Below, piece by piece: positions 47,901 through 59,900 of a stretch of 64,000 nt of DNA. The DNA lies in the NCBI GenBank assembly GCA_026874595.1, contig CM049322.1:49825340-49889339 (forward strand), written 5' to 3'. The first letter of the stretch is position 1. Each line of letters begins with the position of its first letter. The notes beneath the pieces were generated by a model. That model did no database searches. It saw nothing but the letters and a program-made list of their open reading frames with translations, and was not told the origin of the DNA. This DNA comes from Sipunculus nudus. Its lineage: Eukaryota; Annelida; Sipuncula; Golfingiida; Sipunculidae. The position numbers and the translations under genes are program-made.

Positions 47901-50900
47901 GTGTGTGGCCAGGTAATGACCAGTTACAGATCAAGTTCACGTTTTGTCCCAGTTGACCTACTTTTGACCATTTGACGGTGCTCTAACATAGAAAATTTCA
48001 TAAAAAAGTGCACATGTATGGACTTTTTTTCGCAGTGCCTGCAGATGGGGGCCTTATTTTTTTTATGTGTAGGCAGATAATGACCAGTTACAGATTGAGT
48101 TCTTGTTTTGTCCCAGTTGACCTACTTTTGACCATTTGACTGCTCCTGAACATAGAAATTTTCATGAAAAATAGAAATTTTCATAACAAATGCATATGTA
48201 CTGACTTTTTTTCCTCAATGCCTGCAGATACCACCCAGATTTTTTATGTGTGGGCAGATAATGACAGTTACAGATCAAGTTCGCGTTTCGTCCCAGTTGA
48301 CCTACTTTTGATTGTTTTACGGCTCCTAAACATAGAAAATTTCATGAAAGACAGAAATTTTTATGGAAAATGCACATGTATGGACTTTTTTTCACAATGC
48401 CTGAATATACTGGTATGATTTTTGGTGTGTTGCTTGATAATGACCCGTTACAGATCGAGTTTGCATTTTGCCCTTGTTGACCTACTTTTGACCATACAAC
48501 ACCTCCTGCACTTAAAAAATTTTCCAAATTTTACAAATGTTTCTAATTTGCCCCAGGCGGGGGCATTCGTGTCGTTCCGACATATCTAGTTTGATGATAA
48601 TTTTTCTTTGATTATACAGATTGGCTTCAAACTTGATTTATTAATGACCCACAAGTAAGAAACATTTTGATATTTAGAATGATTGTGGATTCATTTTAAA
48701 TCAAATCTTTCACATATGGCTTACTTGCCCAAAGTGGAAGAAATCTTTAGATTTTGAGGTTACTCTTGTCAGGGGTCAAGGTCACTGGACCCCTTTTTTT
48801 AAGCTCAGCTGACTTTCAGTCATGCTGGCCTATAGCGATGGGTCTTTGTCTGTCGTCCTTCCGTCCGGCCGTCTGTTAGCAGGGCACAAATCGTATCCGT
48901 AGGGGCTAGGGCCATGAACCCTATGCAGTCTTAGAGGTTCTAAAAAGATCTCCTTGCAAACCTGAAATTAGGTCACTGCGACCTATATTCTCGAAGTTAT
49001 GGGGTGTGTTTGCACCCCCCAGAAATAATTCTTTTGGCCAAAATTTTCATCCCAAACCTTCCATCTTTCACATACAGCTCACCTACCAACAGGGGAAGAA
49101 CCATAATTATTTTGATGTCACAAGGTCAAAGGTCAAGGTCACAGAACCAACTTCTTTGAAAAGCCTGTGGATGCATTTTAAGCCAAACCTTTCATCCCAA
49201 TTCTTTGATCTTTCACATAAAGCTCACCTACTAAGTGGGAGAAGAATCCTATAGATGTTGAGGTCACAAGGTCAAAGGTCAGGGTCACAGGATCCACTTC
49301 TTTGAAAAGTTTGTGGACACATTTCAAGCTGGACCTTTCATTCCAAACCTTTCAGCACTGATATCGCTTCTCTGCCAACAGGGGAAAAGACCTGTTGATT
49401 TTGAGGTCAAAGGTCAAGTTCACAGCACCCTCTTCTTGCGTGGAGTCATTTTCAGGCAAACTTTTCAATCTATACTTTCCATCTGTCATATATGGCTTAC
49501 CTACCAATACGGGAAGAAGCCTATTGATGTTGAGTTCAAAAGGTCAAAGGTCAAGGTCACAATATTGTTCTTAATGCTTGTGAACATATTTCAAGTGAAA
49601 CTGTTCAACCCAAACCTTCAGTCTTTCACATATGCCACATCTATGCATCACTGAATGTGATTCAAACTTCATATTTATGGGTCTTTTTGCATGAAGAAAT
49701 AACTAATTGATTTTGAGGTCAGCTGGTCAGGAGGTTAAAGGTTGCAGGTCTAAGTTATTCACTCATTGGTTGCCAAGTAATTATACCCGGCCAGATGTAT
49801 AGTGGTTAGTAGTTACCCATCATTTAGGAAGAATCCAGTTGATATGTGGGCAAAAGGCCAAGGTCATAGGTCAGGGATGTTCACAATAACTTATTTTGTA
49901 GACCATCTCTATTTTTCTTGTTTTCTTGTATATATAACCATGGCCCTCACAACTGGTACATCTCACTGTGTGCCCATAATTGTCAGTAACACTTGTGATA
50001 TATGACTCCCTTTTGTATCAGCTCATGGAGTGATAAGGATATATCATTAGTGCATAACAGATACACTGTAGCCAGAATGCTTTTGCCAGGCATTAAGACT
50101 ATGAGAGTAAAGTGTTACGGTCTAGCTACTGATTTATAAAATGATGGGAACATTTTGCAGTTTATATCATGGAATCATAGCAATAAACTTAGTTTTCTAG
50201 ATATCTGAATATTATGATACAAATCATCAGATATACCAGCAAGTGTTTGTTCTGATAATATGTGGGTCTGTACCTGGATTTCAGATGGCATTATTTGATT
50301 ACAAGACTCTTAGTGATGCTTTCTGCATTTCTTTTCTTTTAGGTTTTGCAGTTTACCTACCCTGCTGACCCCATTGAATAGCAAGCTGATAATTAAAACA
50401 AATTGGACTTGCACTTTTTACATTTGCATGTTCATAAATCTGATATGAATGCTCTCCAATCTGATCATGCCTTTTGAATTGTGTTGGACATTCATAACTG
50501 TTAAATTTTTTGACCAATTGCTACAAGTTTAGTGTCTTATTGGAGGATGTGTGATATCAAATGTCAGACTTGTCAGAAAACCATTTTGTCTGCCAGGTAT
50601 CCATTTTAGAAATCCTTTATCCAGGGCAGTTTCTGTTATTTTTTTATGATGTTTGGTCCCTTTTAGAGGATGTCTGTTGTTCAATTTCCGACCTGTCAGA
50701 AATCCAATATGGCGACCAGGAAGCCATCTTTAAATTCCTTTAGAACATATTATCTCAAGGACTATTAAAGTGAATGCAGTTGGATGTATATTAATGTAAT
50801 CTTGCATTGAGTCAAAGATTTCTTAATAAATATGACCATTTATGAAAGCTCAGTACAGTTGGCTTGTATTGAATAAAAATTAATATGGAAGCACCCGTTT

Positions 50901-53900
50901 CACAATAATTCTTGCATGGATTTCCTTGATCTTTTGCTATATTTTGATCTTATATGTGGCCTGAGTGGTATTCCTTTTTAGACTGACAGGTATCGAGCAA
51001 GCTGTGGGATAAGTTCCTGACAGCTAAACAACCATACATTTTGCCTCAGACCATCAAACACTATGTTTTAACCAGACATATATGATAAGAATTTATGGCA
51101 ACGTAGAAAGTTTAAACAAAATTGGCATATAGGTTCTGCAACAATTTTACTAGAAGTTGTGAATCGCAGCACATGATGTCGCAGGTCATGCTTGGCAGCT
51201 GAGCGTCATGACCCATGGGTCACTTATTTAAAGATTATTACAATAATCTAAATGCTGCAAGTTAAAGGATAATAAATTCTCAGATTTTTTGGTCACAAGG
51301 TTAAAATCACATGACCATCATTCTGAAAAATTTCTTTAAAAATATCCTTATAGACAAATACAGCTGAGCGTCGAGACCCCTGGGTCCCTTGTTTATTTGG
51401 TATGTTGTGTCTATTCTTCACAGGTTAAGATTATTTGTCATTTACCACAGTGTTGATGCAGTAGGATGGATGGCTGTTGCAGTTCATTTGCCCTTTATGA
51501 CAGTTTACATATGTCATAACTCTACTAAACTTACCAGTCCAATATAAATGCAAAATTAGTCATGTTTTAATTTCTAACCAGAAATGTGAATAACAGCCAA
51601 GTTGTGTGAAGAGAAGGAAATGGTGCCAAGTACCACAGAGACAGCATCAGTGCTTTTAGTTTTTACAGTCACATGCAAGCTTCTGTGGTAATTCCTCACT
51701 CATAGTATAATATATCAAGATAAACAGCTATGCTCAGTGAAATTGTAACAGCGGGGGGGGGGGGGGGATAGCCATCGCAGTGTGGTTTTTTGCATTACTG
51801 GCATTAAGATTCAAAGTAGGCATTATCAGTCTTGTATAAACGCATAAGTCATGTACATTTGGCCTTTAGTTATGTTCAGTGTACTTTGTTGAGTGAGATG
51901 GCCCTGCAGGCAATGATAGCTGTGTTGATCAGATTTTTAGTTTATGCAAGATAAGTTAAGCACACACAATGATGTCATATCTTTCTTGTACATCAGACTT
52001 CTCAGCATAAGTCCTACCACTGGTAAAGACATCTGTTGGATTGATTTGGTACTAATGAATTTGAAGGGTATAGAGCAGACTTGGATCAAGTACATACACT
52101 TCAAGTACATACTTTGTAGTGGTTTCCCTGTAATTTTACACAAGTAGAGTACCTGAATTGAATCAAGTACATCTCAAATACTGTTCAGTGCCGGCATTTT
52201 TTTTGTGTTTGTTTATTTTTAAAACAGAGAATCATGTGCTGACCATAAGCATAGCATGACAAGACCTGTTCATTGTTTACCGCTTAAAGGACAAATAAAC
52301 ATAAATACAGCATTATACTTCCTTCTTAATTTATTGACAGGTAGCATTGAAAACAAGACCATATCAGGTGGTAATCATCTAGATACATCTAACTAAGTAC
52401 TGATTCTAGAGATGTGCACATGATGAAAAGATATAGGTTTAAAACAAGTAAAATTCCTGGCTCAGATCTGATAATGTTGAGGGATACATTGTTCTGTACA
52501 GTGTTACATTTGTGATTTAAGTGAAACTTCCCTGTTTGGGGGTTTGTGTCGTGATGTTGCGGTCCATAGTTGTGGGTGATTGGAAAACACAGAGGAGATT
52601 ACTATCTTTCACTTAAAATATTTTGACTTCTTTGGCTGTTTGCTGCAGGCTGGGTCACTTCCTATGATCAAGACTCACTCTAGTGGAACGAAGACACCTT
52701 ACTTCTCCTAGCCACACTACCTGCTATATCATGAATTATCAACCCATCAAATCCAGCATATGTAACACAAGTAAACAGTACTGATACAGTACTGATACTC
52801 AGGATTAAACACTGTTCACACACAAACAGATCAACAAGAACACATGAACTGGATTAGGTTACAAGTTTCTTTAAATATTATTATTGTTCATACAGGTCTT
52901 AAAACCCATGAAAGGCAAAATTGAGGTTCATAGATATCCATAAAATTTCATAAATATAACAAGAAGTTCACAAAAGTCCTTAGAATTTTCTGTTTGTGCA
53001 GTTCTGTCTTTTTTTCAGCTTTACCTCTGGTTTTACCGCTGATGAATGGTTAATTTTACAGATGCACAATGTAGTCTTAGCCCCTGTTGTTTCTCTCGAA
53101 TTATCTGCTCTTGTAAGTCTTGTAAGGAGACTGTATAGAGTTTTATTTTCAGATAACTTTGTGAATTTGGCAGCAAGGAGTGGAGCATCAGTTTTCCTGA
53201 GTGAACATGTTTATTTATCAGAAGTGGTCGCCATTCATCAGAAATTATCTCACTAAATGCAGATAGAGGTCCATAAAATCTGATGGATGTGGTCCTTAAA
53301 AGTCCTAAAAAGGTTCTTAAATTTATAGAAAGGTTAAGAGTGTGAACCCCGGTGATATTCCAGCATTGCTAGGTTATTGATCTAAAATTAGAAACAGAAT
53401 TGTTTTACACAGTGCATACAGAGAGCAAATGCAAGTCACTTTATTTGTTCAATGGCCTTGAGAATAAGATGTGAAATGGCTGGTCTGTACCACTGCCAGT
53501 TAATATGATTAATATCAACAAGCCCCAAATTGCATGATGTAAATATAACTGATGTCAACAATATACTACATGAAGATGAAAATGATGTTGCCGGGGAGAT
53601 CCCTGCATTTAGTCCACATCCAATATTGCATGTATACGTCAATCATAAAAGTGATAAATTAAATAATAAGTAGAGAAATAGTGACAATATATATATATGT
53701 ATATATGGTTGATAGCATATTTGGTTGTTTAATGATGAATTTTCCTTATAAAATTCAATCTTGACCTTCAGACTGTCTTTAGGCCACTATGCAAGTAGTT
53801 CCACTACCAGTCAAAACATTTATTTAGTTAATAATATACAAGTAATTAGTGCTCAGTGTAGTGTAGTGTAGATATGCCAATAATTAGGTGAAAATGAGAT

Positions 53901-56900
53901 CATAAGAGCTTGAACTTTCTGCGATGTCAGCCATTAGATTTTCTTTAAAAAATTGGTTGGATTTCTCATAAAATCAACAAAATGAAATGTCCCTTGATTA
54001 ATTAAGAATCAACTGTAAATCCAAGAACGATTATAGCGTTGTCAGAGGAAACACGGTGCACTCATTCTCCTCATGTTTCTGCCGATGTTTACTGCCGACA
54101 TATTTAATCTATTTATAAATCGAGACAGGAAATGTGTGTCCTCTTTATACCAATAGTAAACACCGACTGTGATGGATGTTATGATTTACTCTCCTGAATA
54201 AAAGTGATTTGTCATAGAGTGCTGATGGCGATAAGACTTCATTATGTCATACAGAGAACTGCAGGTCAGACATAGGCCACACACACTTCCCCCAAGGCTA
54301 AACCCTCGGACAAAAAAGATAAAAAATACTTTCTAGATTAGACGTTCCTGGAACATTCATTCTTTAAATGGTTTTATCCTACTTGAGAATTTGGGTGTGG
54401 TCCAAAAAAAGTGTTATTGCGATATTAACTTTGCTGATACACATCTCCTTGCAACCAGGGGCTCTGCTCAGACGGATCCTCACCTGAAAACTGTCCTCAA
54501 ATTCTCACCTGGACATTGTTCTGGGAGTACTTAACTAATCTGTACAGGTTTATTTCTACTGGTTTCTTGAAACTGTTCATGGGGGCTACCATTATGTGTA
54601 CACACTAAAACCTGGACATCTGTGACAGGTCCCATATCAAAATTTTGCATATACACTGTTAGTATTTATTTGTTGTAGAAAACTTTGTTTAAATATTGCA
54701 GATTATTTCCTCGCAGAAATATATAAATTGTTAATAAGATATCATGGAATATGTTTCAACTGTGCTTGGCCATCTTACAAAATAATTCTAGAGTAACTTG
54801 GAACATGATTGTTGTTAATATAGATTTTGATTTTTTTAAAAGGTTTTAATATCTCTAGCTTAATCTTATTTCAGCTTGTTGCACTGGAAATAATGCTGTT
54901 CACAATTGCAATCCATGGAATATGTGTTTGAGCATATAATATGAGGATATACACTAATACAGGGGTCGTAATAATGCCTTTCTGCCTGTCTCAGACAGGC
55001 AAACACATGAACAGAAAGACATTTTTCATTTTGTACCAGTCCATTGGAAAGGTGAATTCCCAGATGTAAAAAATAATTAAAAATCAGCAAAAACAAAATA
55101 GTATGGTTACTTCAAGCCTCCCAGCTACTCACGCCTATATTCAATCACAACTTACATGACAAAAGTTTGCTGGGGGTCCCCATTAGGACACTGCACCATA
55201 ACAGCGCAGGTTAAATGTTCCCAACAAATATCAAAACGGATGTGACTGATTGAAATTTTGATATGATGATAGGATGCATCTGTTTGTGGAAAGCCAAATT
55301 TTCCAGCAGAAAGGCAAAACTACATTTATGTGTTTCCGTCGGAAAGAGGAACAATTCAAAATATTACGAACCCTGATGACAACAACAATAAAATTATCCA
55401 GTATTTGCATGTTATGTGTTTTATTAAATGAACAGTAGGTGGAGCTGAAATGCAGAATCAGTATTACTGTAATTGATAATCAAGACAATTTTATTAACCC
55501 ATTTTAGACCCTGGTATCACTATTTATAAAGGAGTTGTACAAAATATCATCATATGTGACCTTGAAATACATCAGTCTGTACATTGGAACACATCCACCA
55601 AATATACTAAAGCACAGTGAACATTTCATTGTGGTCTCCAATGATCTAGTCACATTTTGTTACTTCTTCGGAAAAATGTATCAGTTTGGTTGTAAAAAAA
55701 TTAATGGATAAAATAAATATATTCTTGATTTACTGGTGTTTGGACAACAGATCCCAGTTGCAATTAGGGGTCTTGATCCACTTAGCCTACCACCTGGCTG
55801 AAGAACACATTGATTTTTTCAGGTTAACAGTGTGGGCTAGTGTGGTCATGAATTACTGAAACATCTATATAATATATTGATTTATGTTGATGCACCTTAC
55901 AGTTATCACAAATCAATATGATAAATAGGTGTAGTGCCTTCTTAAAAGACAGGTAACACAAATGGAAGAGATTTCCAACCTGTTTTTACTGAACTGTATT
56001 GGGAACATTCTGTTAGTGTTAATACAAACCTAGAGAAATCGGCTTCTTTGGTGTAGCAGTAGAACACAGGACTCAAAGCTGGGAGATCACGAGTTCAAAT
56101 CTCAGCCAAGGAGTTGGCCCCACCCAGGGAAAGAGCGCTGTAGGCTTAATGGGAATGCTGCATCCAAGGGCCATGTTTACTCACAAACGAATGCACCTTT
56201 CAGGGGTTCCTTGTTTGTATGACCAAGAAGTGGGGTCAATTACACACCCAGGTGAAGGTGCAGTAGTCACCGGGCCTGTTTAACATTAGTGTTGCTGCCC
56301 TGTCTTATACTTATAGTCAGAAACTGGAATGGAATTCTGCAGATGTACACCTTTAGTTGAGCTAGCATTAAAGATGGAGGCGGTTTTCTCTCACCAAAAC
56401 AAGACTATATAGAGATAAGATTTTGATGACTTTCTCTATTCTGTTTCCAGAACAATTGTTCCATGGAGGTTCTTCCGCCAGCACCTTCACGACACCCACA
56501 CAATCAGTTCGTCGCTGGAAGCCATGGCGCTCAAGTCCACGATAGACTTAACGTGTAACGACTACATCTCCTGTTTTGAATATGATGTGTTCACTAGGTA
56601 AGTCCTCTTTTATAGACTGTAAATAACATGTAAAAGATACAACAGTGAATTATGCTAGTGGAATTCTCACTGAAATATAGTGTTATTTTCATTGTTTAGC
56701 AGTTTCGTTGATGTTTTTTGGTATTTTATCTATAAAGAAATTTGATTTTCACATAAAATGAATTGCAGATCAATACTAGAAAGGGAAAACTGTTGAAATT
56801 GTGTATTGCAGTCTAAACAGAATACACGACAGAGTGCTGTTTTCTGCTTTCCATAGGTGGACTCCTACAGATTTCTCGGGACTCGAGAGAGTCCTGCACT

Positions 56901-59900
56901 GTTAAAATTTTTGTCCCTGAAAAAATGAACAGATTTAAGTTAAAGCCTGCTCTTGAGTCCTACATCACTTACCGATCGTAGTCAAACCAGCTGATACCTC
57001 GTACTCCTGTTTATGTATTCTTTTTCAGCATTTGAATTTGGTGTGTTACACTGATTTACATAATTTTACACCCATGTGTTATATTGCAGACTGTTCCAGC
57101 CCTGGTCAAACCTATTGAGGAATTGGAATGTATTGGCGGTCACGCATCCTGGTTACGTGGCCTTCCTAACGTACGACGAGGTCAAGGCCAGGTTAAATAA
57201 ATTCTCATCCAAACCAGGAAGGTGAGAGATGGTGATGTTTATGAACTGATTAAATTTTAAGTCAGTCATGACAGTGCTTAGGTGTATGTTCTGAAGTAAT
57301 CCTGCCAGCATTCGGTTACCATGGCAGCATTTGGGTAAATATTAAGGGTACCATATATATAAGGTACTAGTATATATTTCAGAGTTGATCATGACAGCAC
57401 TTTGGTATATATTTATTGGTTATAGCCATGGCAACACTTGGGGGATATATTTCAATGTTGATCATGGTAGCTCTTTTGTCTATATTTAGAGGTAGCCCAA
57501 TGCAACACTTGGGTATATATATTTAGAGGTAGCCATGGCAACTCTAAACTATATATTTACAGGGAACTATGATAGCACTTGATGATATATATCAGATGTA
57601 TGTTTGAGGTATATGTTCACATGTTTATTTATTTCACAGGTAACCTTTGCAAAATATATATATATGGTTTTATATTCAGAAGGTTATCAGCATTACTGGG
57701 AGCATTATTCTGATGTACCTCTGATTTAATATTTTATATAATATGTTTATCCTTATATATCATGTATACAGTTCTATATATGTTAATCTCCCAAAGTCAA
57801 CAGCAAAATGCTTTGAAAGGTTAAAATTGTGAATACAACAATTACATGACAGACCAACACATTTATTATCCAAAAGGTTTGGAAACAGTTGTACAAGTGT
57901 TTTCAAAATGGTAACAATGTGATGGAATCAAGACCCCCTGAAATGCTTTGAGTACAAGTACAGGAGTCAATACTTTATTTCAAGTATAAGTAATTTTATC
58001 ATTTAATTAATTCAGATACTCATACTGAGGTTTATAATGTGAGAAGTTTACGACTGATATCTAGTTGAGAACAAATTTCTATCAGTCTGTCATGGTGCTA
58101 AGATAGTCAGATCATCACAAGGTGTCCTCATGCTATATTAGTAGATATATTTCTTTTTTTGTTTAAAATTTGTACTTGACTTGTACCTAACTTTTCAAGT
58201 ACATTTTTGGCAAGTACAAGTACAGGACAAGTACTCATATACTTGAACGGAAGTACAAGTACCAAGTACAAGTATGTGTACATTACCCAAGCCTGCAACA
58301 AACCGGCATCATGAAAAGGGTCATTTATATGTTTCTTCATTGTAAAATGTCAAGTACAGATACATATTGTATTGTCATGTGTTTCTTATGTTTCGACAGC
58401 TACGTGTTCAGACTTAGCTGCACAAGACTCGGCCAGTGGGCTATCGGCTATGTCACACAGGACGGACAGATACTGCAGACTATACCACAGAATAAATCAC
58501 TGTCTCAGGCACTGCTGGACGGACAGAGGGAGGGGTTGTAAGTCTAAGAACATCAAGTACAACGGAACTTTATTAAATACATAAGATATATGAACTATTA
58601 AATATATGAAATAATTACTGGCTCAGGTGCTGCTGGACAGAAAGAGGGAGAGGTTCTTAGTCAAAGAATGTAAAATAGAACTGTATTAAATAAATGAAAT
58701 ATATAAACTGCAAAATAAATCATCAGCTGAGGCACAGCTTAACAGACAGATGGAGGGGTTGTAAGTCAAAGAACATAAAAAACAACTTCAGTAGAATCTC
58801 AAATTGTTGTATCTATTTTTAGCTCAGCTGACTATAAGTCATCTGAGCTATAGTCGTGGTCCATTGTCCGTCGTCCGTCCGTCTGTCCGTCCGTCCGTCC
58901 GTCCGTCCGTAGATGTGGCACGTTTTGAAACCGTAAGACCTAGGAATCCAAAATTCAGCATAATGTTAGATGTCCCCAAGATCTCCTACCAAGCCAAAAA
59001 CTGGGTCTTTGCGACTTCATTCCTTTGAGAAATTAAGGAAAAACCTCAATTTTTTATTAAAAACCTATTTTTACACTTTAGGACTGCCTAATATCAAAAC
59101 CACTCATCTGTTTTTCCTCATATTTCCTATAAATAATCCTCTATATAATTCCTATGTACATGCCAGAAATTAGGTCTGTATTATTTAATTTAAAAAAGTT
59201 ATGGGCCCAAACATAATGCATTTTTTAAATAATCAGGAAAGAAATTTTATCACTTAACACAAAACTTGTTAAAGCTAAGCACTTTTTTTCCAGTAATATT
59301 ACTTTTATTAATCAAAATTAAATTGTATACCCAAAATTAGATCAAAATCTTTTAAATTTTTAAAAATATTAGCAAAAATAAAAAATTGGTACCTTAAATT
59401 TTGCCCAACTTTGACCATCTCACATTTTTTTGCTGTAACTGCTGTGGATTTAATTTTCACAGCATGTTTTTGTTAGCATTTTAACTGTTAACACCAAAAA
59501 TTTGAAACCAGTTGATCAAAAACTGTAGATTTTATTCAAGTTTTCAAGCACCATGTCACATATTGCTAGTGTTATGCAGTTTGCTAGAGCTCAGCTCCCG
59601 AGCTTCAGCTCTAAGTTCCTTAAATTTGGCATACAGTTAGATTTCTCCAAAATCCCCTACCATGCCAAGAATTTGGTCACTAGGACTTAATTCCTTCAAG
59701 ATATCAATGAAAAACTTAATTTTTCCATTAAAAACCCAATGTTACACTTTAAGACTGCCTAATATCAAAACCACTGATCTGACTTTGATCATATATAATA
59801 TACATATTTTTCTATACATTCACTATGCACATGCCAGAAATGATGTCAGTATTGTGTATTTTTTTTAAGTTATGGGCCCAAACATAATGCACTTTGTAAA

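Larger units (their letters stand above)
48802..51228 (+). mobile_element. Diverged AGCTCAG-family element, 2.4 kb
   Basis: The left end AGCTCAGCTGACTTTCAGTC follows a T-run and is followed by a GTCYGTC/GTCCGG stretch. Tandem units of about 150-175 bp lie at 48,990-49,640, each with CCAAACCTTTCAT, CTTTCACATA and CACAAGGTCAAAGGTC. The right end CAGCTGAGCGTCATGACCC then ATGGGTCAC at 51,196-51,228 matches the 2.6-kb copies and includes the perfect palindrome TGACCCATGGGTCA. A second right end follows at 51,361-51,393. The middle is unlike copies A and B. Confidence 0.55.
25754..56450. other. CBL intron 1, 30.7 kb, repeat-rich
   Basis: Between the donor GTAAGT and the acceptor TTTCCAG. No additional gene is supported. 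Its content is listed separately: MITEs, inverted repeats, two minisatellites, tandem-core elements, a nested TIR element and two SINEs. The parts without an entry (for example 27,260-29,250, 44,900-46,200 and 51,400-56,000) are AT-rich, and I see nothing beyond short simple repeats. Confidence 0.8.

Noticed and set aside
52996-53256. 86-codon ORF with a hydrophobic start ([12 protein letters not shown])
   Set aside because: Signal-peptide-like start, but no family match and no neighbouring exon; treated as chance ORF in CBL intron 1.
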